A stretch of DNA of 64,000 bases. It comes from Ascidia mentula. Its lineage: Eukaryota > Chordata > Ascidiacea > Phlebobranchia > Ascidiidae. The notes beneath the pieces were generated by a model. It did not search any database. It saw nothing but the letters and a program-made list of their open reading frames with translations, and was not told where the DNA came from. The stretch lies in the NCBI GenBank assembly GCA_947561715.1, contig OX387197.1, positions 22,966,266 through 23,030,265 of the forward strand. The letters are read 5' to 3'. The translations under genes and the position numbers were made by a program. This document shows positions 11,406-22,300 of the stretch, one piece after another. Each line of letters starts with the position of its first letter. Position 1 is the first letter of the stretch.

Positions 11406-13240
11406 ATTACCTTAATAACCTTAAGTTTTACGCAAAGTTATGACCGTGACACATGCACTTTAAATCATGTCTGCTCAGAAATTTGTAATCGAAAAATTCA
11501 ATTTACCGGTGAAAAAAATTTTTTTTTTTAATTTGTATGGGTAAGGGTATATATCAGGTTTAAATGAACAAAATACAGCGATTGTCAGTTAATTGTATAT
11601 TTAACTATGTATTCTTGGAATAAAACGTTCGCGCATGAACCTTGCGAGTTGCCAGGTTTCTGAATGGAGAAGTATTTTATAACTATAAACAATCCCTATA
11701 TCCGCATGATAATGCCCAACTTTCGCTTGGCTACAGGTCCCGATTGTACACACGAATGGTCAGCCATCCGTCAGTGCTCACGTAAACCAGTCAACCAAAA
11801 CTTTTTGATTCTGTGCCGACTCGCACTTTTCTAAGCGGTTTGAACAGAATCTTAAAATACAGAAGAAGATAGGACATGTACGATTTGCGTGGCAGAAGTT
11901 TAGTTATCCACCAAAACGTTCAGTTTCTAATATCCAGAAAGGAATATCAGTGGTGCGTGTTACGTTTACGTAACGTGTTTATGTAACATGAACATTTACA
12001 CATATCATGAACATTGATCACAAATAGCCAAATTACGTCATGAAAGTTCGGGACCTCTCAAATTCGGATTGTACTGCGGTAAATAGGGATGCGCATTCGT
12101 TGTTGACCTTATTGTGTGTTTTGTACATCTCGCACGCCATTCTCACCAGATGTTCGTTGTTTTGTTGGATTGACATGTGCTCATTAACTGCCCAGTCTTC
12201 GTGCACGCACGCGATTTCTACGCGAACTGCCCAGTCATTGTTTGCAGAGGGTGCGCTTCTCACGTAATTGTTGTAATGCATCACTTGTTCTGGTTTCGTT
12301 TTTCAAGTACTTGTTTTGTCAAGAGAATGGGCTGCTGTCCATCAGATAAGATAATAGCTTTTGTCGTGGTAATTTCGAACCGACTTTTATGTTGTGGTAA
12401 CTTTTATCTTGGTGTATATATGTGCATGCTTCCTCGACTAACCCACAGTCTTTGACTCAGTCTTACTCTACGTCTCAGTCTAATTCGACCATGCTCTGTT
12501 TTGTAATCAGTTTAGTAACCAATATAATCGCGTGTCCTTAATCTAATAAATAGTAAAGAAACTTTATATCAGGTTTGCGATTTAAATCAGGTCAGGAAAC
12601 ATAAAAGTTAGAACTCACGCGTGGAATGATTTATGCGTGATGAATATGTTGTTGTGTTGGAGTATTTGAAGTTTTCGGGATAATTATTTTTCTGTGCGGA
12701 GTGGGACCGCTTGATAGCAGACCCACACACAGGTGTTTAACTGAGAGCCCAGTCGCGACAGGTGGTATTTTAATGATAGCCAGTTGGACGTGAGTTGTGC
12801 GACTGCCATATATTCTGTTAATTGGTGAATTTTTCAACTGCAGATTGCTTAGAAGGTGCAAATGACAACAAGCAAAGTATATATGAAAAATAACTTGGTT
12901 GTCGGCATTTTAGTATTTCCAGCCATTTTAAGGATAAAATGTAGTGTAGGTAGCCTTGTCTATACGCTGTATTGAGTTACAATGAAATTTAGGAACACAA
13001 ATTACGGATTTAGTCATAATTCTAAGAATTAAAATACTGTCCCATACTATTAGTAACATTGTCATGATACGTCACAGATAAGGCTCGCGCGGGTGGTTAC
13101 GTCATTTTATTTTCGGCCGCACACCACGAGAGGCGGAAATTACGCAGCAAGCGACGCAAAACGCAAACATGCACATTAAACCTTTAATGCGCAATTTAAA
13201 TGCACAGAAAACTCTTTTGAGGAAAATCTAGATTGTTACC
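11406..13240 (+). repeat. Duplicated 5' flank, copy 2, and upstream region of the ligase gene
   Basis: Contains the second copies of the blocks described at 9690-10433 (about 11620-11780 and 12796-12905) and, directly before 13241, the leader shared with the pseudogene. Frames at 12033-12284 and 12177-12455 overlap antisense frames and have no motif. A locally GC-rich stretch (13085-13175) directly upstream may be promoter sequence; no TATA box is obvious. Confidence 0.5.
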
Positions 13241-14782
13241 ATGGTGTTAAAAAGTGCATTGCCAGATATTGAATGTCCACAAATACCCATTGTTCAGTTG
13301 GCCCTGGAGAAAATGAAAAGCTTTGGAAACAAGATTGCTGTAGTGGATCCCTACAAGGATCAATCGTGGACATTTACTCAACTCTACGAACAATCGATCG
13401 AGATGGCTCTTAAACTTCGTTCAATTGGCGTCAAAAAGAACGACCTTGTTGAATTGGTTCTTGATTTTCATCCCAAATCATTCCCAATATTAGTTGGTCT
13501 AGCATTGTGCAAAGCTGTAGCCGTCTGTGGCAATGTCAATGACACAGCAAAATCTGCCGCAAAGCAGATCATTCAAGTCGGGGCCAAGTTTTGCATCTGC
13601 GAAAGTTCGCAAATAAAACAGAAGCTTCTGTTGGATGAAGATTTAAAATTAGTTGAGATTTTCTCTTTGGTCGATATGCAAAACCTTGTTGCAGAACCTG
13701 AAAAACATGTGGTAACAGAAGTTTTGTCCTCAGAAGAAGTTGATATTTTTCAAGATACTCTGTGTGTTACTTTTACAAGCGGTTCAACAGGCAAACCGAA
13801 AGGAGTTGTAAATACCAATTCCAATTTGTTGGAGGGAATGATGTTAACATTAGAAAGTTTGCGTTTACAACCTGGTGATTGTATATTAACCTTGAGCATG
13901 CAGTTAAGCCTTGTTGGTTACTATTCCTTTTTCATGTATTTAATCGGTGGCATTAAGCACGTCGTCACCATGAAACTCTCACCCAATTTATTTTGTCAAT
14001 GTGTAACTAAATACAGTGTAAATGGAGCTGATATATGCGACTTCATTACAATGCACAAGTTGGCCTACGATTGCAATTTGGAAAGCAATTCAAGCTTAAA
14101 GTTCATAATGGCCGGGGGATCACCAATGCCAACAAGTGTCCTTCAAACAGCAAAGGAAAGGTTGAATGTGATAGTAACCCAAAATTATGGGATCTCGGAA
14201 TGTTACTACATATCTCTCACTGTTACAAACCCAACACCCCTCAACAGCTCTGGGATGCTTTTTCCAAATGTTCAACTTAAAGTTCTCGATGTTGAAACTG
14301 GTGTCGAACTGGGACCTGGAGAACACGGAGAACTCTGCGTCAAAAGTAAAAGCTGCTTTAAAGGATATTTACACGACCAGAAAGCCACTGACTCCGTTAT
14401 GGATGAATGCGGTTGGCTTCGGACTGGAGACTTGGGGTATTATGAGGAAGTTGGTTGGATTTACGTGATTGATAGAATCAAAAACTTAATCAAGTCATTT
14501 GGCAGTATGCCAATTTATCCGTCCCAACTGGAAGCTGTTCTTTTATCTCATCCCGGTGTGGCTGAAGCGGCCGTTGTTCGAACCCATCATGAAACTTACA
14601 ACGAGGCGGCGAAGGCTTTTGTTGTTAAAAAAGACCAAGCTTTAACGAAAGAATCTTTGCTGACTTATTTCAACGAACAAGTGGCAGAATATCAGCAGCT
14701 TTTCGGTGGGTTGGAGTTTATTGATCATATTCCCAGAGTTGATCTTGGAAAGCCAAAGAGAAGAGCATTAGAGCAACTGTAG
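13241..14782 (+). CDS. Acyl-CoA synthetase/4CL-like adenylate-forming enzyme
   Basis: Single uninterrupted frame of 513 codons. ANL-superfamily motifs occur in order: the phosphate-binding loop TSGSTGKPKG (about residues 178-187), Y-G-I-S-E (about 314-318), G-W-L-R-T-G-D-L-G (about 390-398), the hinge region D-R-I-K-N-L-I-K (about 411-418) and the C-terminal G-K-P-K-R-R with the expected catalytic Lys (about 502). Such enzymes use ATP to make an acyl-adenylate and then usually a CoA thioester. Length and motif order fit a free-standing acyl-CoA or 4-coumarate-CoA-like ligase; the substrate cannot be read. No N-terminal signal peptide and no obvious SKL-type peroxisomal end (ends A-L-E-Q-L). 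The start has a good context (ACCATGG) shared with the pseudogene. It is intronless among intron-rich neighbours, suggesting an old retrogene or transferred origin. Confidence 0.9.
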   Translation: MVLKSALPDIECPQIPIVQLALEKMKSFGNKIAVVDPYKDQSWTFTQLYEQSIEMALKLRSIGVKKNDLVELVLDFHPKSFPILVGLALCKAVAVCGNVNDTAKSAAKQIIQVGAKFCICESSQIKQKLLLDEDLKLVEIFSLVDMQNLVAEPEKHVVTEVLSSEEVDIFQDTLCVTFTSGSTGKPKGVVNTNSNLLEGMMLTLESLRLQPGDCILTLSMQLSLVGYYSFFMYLIGGIKHVVTMKLSPNLFCQCVTKYSVNGADICDFITMHKLAYDCNLESNSSLKFIMAGGSPMPTSVLQTAKERLNVIVTQNYGISECYYISLTVTNPTPLNSSGMLFPNVQLKVLDVETGVELGPGEHGELCVKSKSCFKGYLHDQKATDSVMDECGWLRTGDLGYYEEVGWIYVIDRIKNLIKSFGSMPIYPSQLEAVLLSHPGVAEAAVVRTHHETYNEAAKAFVVKKDQALTKESLLTYFNEQVAEYQQLFGGLEFIDHIPRVDLGKPKRRALEQL

Positions 14783-16387
14783 TTTTTTGTTGTTTTGTTT
14801 GTTGGGAATGTCATATCATTTCGTGTTCTTCATAATCTTATTTTACACCATAAACTTAAACGATCTGCAACTAACTTTGTAGCTATCATTGCATGCTTAA
14901 TAATACATGTGTCATGTAATTTTACATGAGGCTCTGTAAAAACATTTACCACAACATCATACATTACACATAAAAAGTGCTTTGCGACCCGGTCGATTTT
15001 CGAGTTCTCTGCTGCGTAGACCATAGTTGTTTACATCTTGTAGTGTCGCAATGGGACAAGCGGCAAGACCCCACATTTGAATTAGTCGCACATGTATAGC
15101 GAGTTTTATAGGAAATCATGTTCACTGGGGCGTTCCAGCCAATGAAGCACAACACTACACATATGTACTTTTACTCTGGGCAACGATATGGCCTGATTTA
15201 GGGTTAATCTTTAATTCTACAAGTGGAAGCATGTCAGGAGAGACCGGAGATACCTCGAATCGGGTAGTTTACGTCTCAATTAGCGTAATTATAGTGGCCA
15301 AAACAATTGCCAGTTAACAAAACCTGGAACGTAGGTAACTCGGCGCTCTTACCGTATATCGGCATGATTTACATGCAGTGTTATTAGGATACACTTTCCA
15401 ACACTCAATTTCGCATACCAATATTTGTATATGATATAATATTAATACCTATTCACAACGTTCACACTCTTACACAACCCTGTTATCGAATAAAACCAAA
15501 CTTTGACCTTCAAACAAACAGCTTCCTTGTTTAATTATCCTCATATTTACCCACATCCTTTATATTCGCCGCTTGGCTACTCAAGCTACACACGCCTCGA
15601 ACGCATTTCGGCTGAAAAACGTTAAGCAACAAGAAGGGCGGAATCCCGGGCAACAAATATTCCGACACAAACCTACTGTCGAACAAAATCAAGGTTTGAC
15701 CTTCAAAGAAACAGGCTTCTTGTGTAATAAACCTAATATTAACAAAAACCCCTTCCATCCTATAAGTTCTCTAAAACATACCTACTTACGACTATATAGC
15801 AGAGATTCTCTCCAAATACATGCTCATTTATTACGTTTTATCGTATAATACAACAAAAATAATACATATATTTGCGTCGTGTTTCAATGCTTTGATGTAG
15901 TATGTTAACATAAGTACAATAGAGTTGTTCAAGATGTCAACAGTCAAAATCATAATGGCCTTGTGTGCAGCGAAATGAAACAAGTCTGTCGCGATGATTT
16001 TTACAATTGTATATTTCCGCTATTTCTGGTGTTTTTAAAGACGGTCCGACCTCTTTTCTACAAGTACAAAATGGATAGTTAGGAAAAGCTTGAATTTAAA
16101 TTACGTTTGTTCAATTAAGATGAGAAGTTTATTCATATAAAAAAACACCAATAATTATAGTGATGGTACGAAACTTTGACAAATGTTTTGGCCACAATCG
16201 CAGTGCCCTTTGCACCATTACTAGTTTTATGGTTGTTTTATTGCCCAGCAAACCAAAATGATAGAAGTGTCAGCTTATTATCAGGCTATATTGAAAACAA
16301 GACCAAGCAGTATGCATTTTTGTAAATATAGACGTGACCCTTTGAAAACATGTGTAAAAGTATTTTGCAAATGTTTTAGGTTATTAC
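14783..16387. other. Intergenic region with weak direct repeat
   Basis: No gene was assigned. Two diverged direct repeats of about 95 bp occur near 15475-15570 and 15665-15765 (shared core TTTGACCTTCAAA). The 3' end of the large CUB gene should lie here. A minus-strand frame starting after an acceptor near 16070 stays open for about 40 codons and is only a weak candidate for its cytoplasmic tail. Confidence 0.35.
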
Positions 16388-19300
16388 CGAAGTTTTCAGG
16401 GTTTTTACTTGGAACACGTCTTGCAGTTGCATCGTCAGTTCCCACTGCAAATAACCAAAGATAGCGTCTCAAAGATAAAATGCATTGCAAAATTAAATTT
16501 CCTATTCAAATCGTTGCGATTTAAACAACAAAATGAGGACACCACTTTCTACTTGTGATGAGTACATTGGTTGATCTAGTGCAACGAGTCATTAGGAAAG
16601 TAAGTGCAAACAAAAAAAGGACCGCATTTTATTTAGTTTGCAAATTGTTTGGATTATTTAGGGAGTAATACAAAAACCGATAACGAAGAATTAGCAAACC
16701 CTACCAACGGCAGTGTATGTCATTTTAAATTCATTCCTTCGAAATTTTTCTGGGGCGATGAGTTGGAAACGTATGATCAGCTCGTTGGTTTCACTAACGT
16801 ATGGGATGGAGACCTGGTGTATTTTCTTCAGTATTCGTCCATTTTTGTAAAAGTACTGCAAATATTTGTAGAAAATATGGAAAAAAAGTTTCAGGCCTTA
16901 ACCTACACAGTTATTTAAGTACCGAAGTGTGTTCTTCTGATACTAGAAAACCGCGTTTTCACGTTGTTCGAAAACTACTTGGCAAAAATAAAAATGCAAC
17001 GAAAAATCCAAACAATATTCGCTTGAGCAAAGAATCTAACATTTCAGCAACTTACCTGAAATGAATCACCATATTCTTCTATTGTAGATTTTGCGCATTC
17101 GATCAAAATCCTCTGGCCAGTTGAGGCCTCAATTGTCCACACGCACGATACAAACGGGTCTTTACCACGACGACTTGGCAAAGTTAGTGACCCCAGAAAT
17201 CCAGACTTAGCTATGTTTCTTTCTTTGCCGCAATTTTCTGAATTATTGTGATTTAAAAGTATGTTAAATACGGTTTCTGATGCTGTTCAAAGTTTACTAT
17301 GATTATTTAATGTTATTTTAATATCTCCGTCGTCAAAGTTATACAGTATATTTATCTGGGGTACATCTATTATCTTTGAGGCCTTTCATAAATTGCACAG
17401 ATATTTACTAACTAACTATTACTTCGTATATGCACAAAACTTTGAACGATCTTATCAACAACGTCGCGTCTTGCGTGATCGGAAAATACTACTATACCGG
17501 GTCACAAGGTTTTTCCAAAACTTGATTCTTATAAATCTGTGTAAAACAGAAATCAGTGCGAATTTTAATGATTGTGTGTAAATAGGAACACCGCCTGTTA
17601 TTTTTGGTTATACATTTAAGTTGAAATACTACTCGAAATCGTAGCGTTAATATTCGCACAGATTTCTATGTTACATAGGCTTATATGTGGATCAAGTTTG
17701 GAAAAAACTTTGTGATCCGGTGTAAAAGTATCTTCCTGCGTGATTGCGAGAGTATGTTACCAGCAGCAGCGTAGACCAATCGAAAACCTTTTCGTTCGTC
17801 TGTTGCATCACTGGCAAACCGAAGACTTAATTGGTTTGTCCCACTCACGTAGAAAGGCCCGATGTCATCAGACAACCCGGTGGCTGGGTCCCTGAACTGA
17901 AACAACACACGTTTAATGATGTTGAATTGAAGCACGATGAATACAGTGAGTTTTCAAAATGTAAGCAATGCTGCTTACGACACAAGATAAATGGATTTTA
18001 TGTAACCAGAAAATGATGGGGAATTACAACAAATGTCTCACCTCCAATTTGTCGTGTAATTTGTTGATGTCACATGTAAGCAACATTATTACTACCCTCA
18101 TGCCGACAGGTGCCGAAATTTTCCACACACAGTTAGTGTTTGGAGGAAGTTTGCCGGGAAAGTTTAGCGAAGTGAGACTTTGATCATCATACGGAAAAAT
18201 TTTTAAATCCTTTTTACCGCAAAATCCTACAAAGAACAGTGTTTGCATGTATTTTCACAATAACCCGCTACATGGTCCTAACCATCATAACCGTTTTTCA
18301 TTTTTCTTCTGGGCGTTACACCGTTCGAAGTTTCATCACTCAAAACTAAAGTGATACAAATAGTCAAGAAAATACAAATTAAATCATTCTCTGACTTCTT
18401 AGCACAAAGACAAAGGATTTTAATCAAAAGCTCCATTGCTTGCCCAGAATTTTTGCCGAACTTACCAGCTGTAAATGCTAACTTGAAACCTTCGAATTGC
18501 ACTGCACTGTCGCTACTAAACGTAAGAGTAAGCTTGTTAGACTTGGTAAATAAAAAGGGGATTTCAGCCAATTCTGCATGAGGACTGATGACATCCCCTG
18601 TCAAAGTGTCCTGGATCTGCATATTTAAACAACATCAATAACTAAGTAGAATGATCGGAGCATACCAACACTTACCTTCAAATACTTTTGCACATGAGTA
18701 TTTGTAATATCCACAATCCACATCCGGATTTGGGTCGTTTGGGGGGCCGTCACGTTGTACACACATGTAATATTGGGAAGAACATCTTCTGGGTAATTCG
18801 GTGAGTTCAAGAAACTTTGTTTTCCAAGGTCGACAAAAATTTGTGTTTTACCGCAAGTTGGATCTACTAAACAACAGCTGCAGTTAACGAAACGAACGAG
18901 AATATGACAAGGGTTCGATCCTTGTACCGGGGGATTCGTAAATGTGAACTATTTTATCAATTTGGCGACTGTGAGAAGTTTACTGTATTTAAACACTTTC
19001 TTCATATTTGACGTATTTCCAACGTGTGAATATAACTTATCTTCATCACATTATACCTTTTGCGCGGTAAATCAATTTAAATCCTTCAAACGCTACGGAA
19101 TTATCACTAATGAAAATAACCATCAACGTGTTTCCAATGCTAGTATATGAAGTGCCATTAGCAACATCAATTGATTCATTGTTTGCAGAGTCTATAATCT
19201 GAAACAAGGTATAAATATTATGGTTCACTCGTTAGAGAAACGGTAACTGTCCTTGACTTTTTTTTTGCAGTGATAATATTGTAAGAACACAGTAAGAAGA

Positions 19301-22300
19301 ACACAATCTGTATAATTTGCTAAACGCTGTAAGCACATCCCAATAAACTTGCCTTCAGTTTTTCGTATGCATCTTCAATCTTACAAAACAGCGTCTCAAT
19401 ACAAACTTTCATGCCAATGGGTGCAGTTATGTTCCAAATACATTCACAGTTAAGAGGATATGGATCGGGAAAGTTTGGTGAGTAAAGAAAGGAATCATCG
19501 ACGTAAGCAAAACGTTCTTTTTCGCCGCAAACTTCTCCGAAGTAAAGAATGCATGCAATAATCAACACAAAAACAGGAACTAGGAATCACGCACCTGTGC
19601 TGTTGTTTTTCGAAATTTTGGGTTGTTCATTTTCCGCGGAAACTGAAAATCATCATAAACTTATTTTTAGCTTAATTTTAACAAATAAGAGATGTATCAA
19701 TTGTAGTGTGTTTCGTGTTTCATACTTATTGTGATTTTCAGTGCGAGTCCCCCAATCTTAAGTGCATTGTCGTTGTAATAACTGATACGAATGTGATTTG
19801 AGTTTGACGGTATTCCGACATTTTGTATAAATCCTTTGTATGAAAATTCATTTTGTCCTGTTGTAGCGTCCTGAATCTGCGAATTATAGCACATGTGTTT
19901 TAAATCTTAAGCTTTAAGGTGTGGGTGTTTGAATTAAAGCATATAAACCGTAAGGAGTTGCTAGATTTTAAAAGCTTGCCTTCAAGTAGCCTTTTGAGTC
20001 AGTTATCCAAAAGTAGAACTCTGTCCCTTCTGGAGAGAAGCATGTATATGAACACGTTAGATTCGGTGAAAACATCCCGTAAGAACTCGGTACAGTCAGC
20101 AAGCTTTCGTCGGTTTCCAGATCGTAAAAAAGTTGAACATTTTCGCAATTTTCTGCGTATCAACGTAATCATTCAAATCAAGTCTAAGCATTGCATTTCA
20201 ATCGAAATAATCCTAATTTTCGGGATATTTCTTTTGAACTATGCCAAAATATTTGTCAACTGTTTTTCGTAACATTTGGGAGTATGAAAGTGATTTTTTG
20301 ATGCGCATAAATTACCTTTTGCAGAGTATATCAATCTAAACACGTCATCCTGTTCTGATTCCTCACTAATGAAACGAACAACCAATTTGTTTCCAGTGGT
20401 GGTGTATGTTATTTTTTCATCAACCTTCATAATCTCATTTTTCGAAGGGTCCACAAACTGAAACGATTCACCAGGTTTTTACAAAAGCTATCCAAAAAAT
20501 AAACCAAACGTAATTTTGGATGTGAATTTTCTGTGCAAGAGGGTGATCTTTTTTGCAGTTGAAAAAAAAAACATGTAGGCCTAACCTTTTTGCATGGTTA
20601 CACACACATAATTGTAAAAATCACTCGAAAGCTTGCCTCCAACTTGACATTTTCGTCTTGTGCATGAAAATACTCCAACTTGTAAAGGACCACCATGTCA
20701 GATGACGTCATAATCGTCCAAGTACAATTAAAGATTAAGTGGTTATTTTCAGCGAAGTTTGGCGATGCCAGAACGTATGCTTTATTCGGGTCAGCCATAA
20801 GACTCTCATCATCACAAACACCTTCAAAGTAAATAAGATTAATAATTTTAAAATATTCTAGGAAAGACAAATCTGTACTATTGTTATTCAAACTCGCGTT
20901 TGTTTCTTTTTGCGTGTCGTTTTTCTCTGAAAAACAATAAAAATCTTTGTTCAAATTGCAAGGATAGCGCATACAAACTTTCGAAGATTTTACATTCCTT
21001 TTTCGATTGCAATGTATTTTGTATTTCATACTTATTGTAATGTCCAGTGCTAATCCCCCAATCTTAATTGCATTGTCGTTGTGATAACTGACATAAATGT
21101 GATTTGAACGTGACCTTTTATTGACATTTCTGATATCTCCTGTGTATGAAAATATATCGTCTCCAGTTGTAGTGTCTTGAATCTGCGAATTATAGAACAT
21201 GTGTTTTAGATCATTATTAGCTTTAAGGTTTAGGAGCACAAAAATAAGCGAATAAACCCTATGGTGCAAACAAAAGCCCAAAAAATGAGCGCTGCAGACA
21301 GGGTGTCCACGCACCGTTTCCACCAGTGCTGAGGTCTCATCAGTGCAACTGTTGGCTGTGGCACAGTGCTAGCTTTTACACTAGCAGGCTCCACTTTGTG
21401 ATACCTTTTTGGCATAGTGCGCTCCACGGTGGTTCGTCGCTGTTGTTTAGTACTCAGTATAGGGTACCCAACGGATCGACGTTGACCGAAAGGTACCACA
21501 AAGTGGAAATCAGTGTGCACACTAGTATAAAATCTAGCAGAGTGCCACTGTCAGCAGCTGCACTCATGACACTTTACGGACGAAACAGTGCGTGTACACC
21601 CTGTCGGCAGCTCTCAAACCATATGGTGTTTCTAGAGTAGAGGATTTCAACTTGCCCTTAAGTAGCCTTTTGAAATCTGTATCCAAATGTCAAACACCGT
21701 CCCTTCCGGAGAGGAACATGTATATGAACACGTTAGATTCGGATGAAAACCCCTATAATGACTTGGTACAGTCAACAAATAATCTTCAGTTCCAAAATCG
21801 TAATAAACTTGTACATCTTTGCAATTTTCTGCGTACCAACAAAATTGATTTCAAGCCTGGGCATTGCACTCCAATCGAAAAAACTTTAATTTTTGCTATT
21901 TCGTTTGCAACTGAGCTAAAATATTTGACAGTTCTGTTTCGTAAAATTTGAACCATGTGAAAACAATCCAAGGTACAAGGTAGGAGCATTTGCTGTTGGT
22001 TGAACAATGTCACAACATGCGATAAAAGATTTTGAAAAATCAGAGGTATTTTTTTATTTTGTTTAGTTTTTTACAAATTACCTGTTTCTAGGAGTTTAAC
22101 AAAGTCGCACTGGTTTTTTTTAATGGTTTATTTTGAAGTATTTTTGTATAAAAAAATTTTTTTATTTTAAATTGTTTAATCAATGTGGTTATCAACAGCC
22201 AAACTATACATTAACTGAAAGTGATTCTTTAATTACTTTTTGCAGAGTATATCAATTTGAATCCGACATCCTGTTCTGATTCATCACTAATGAAACGAAC

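Noticed and set aside
15573..15848. Plus-strand 91-codon frame
   Set aside because: No motif; overlaps a diverged direct repeat and an antisense frame.
18900..18940. tRNA-like T-arm (AGGGTTCGATCCTT) in a CUB gene intron
   Set aside because: Only the B-box/T-arm is present; no matching acceptor stem, D-arm or anticodon arm upstream, so no tRNA gene.
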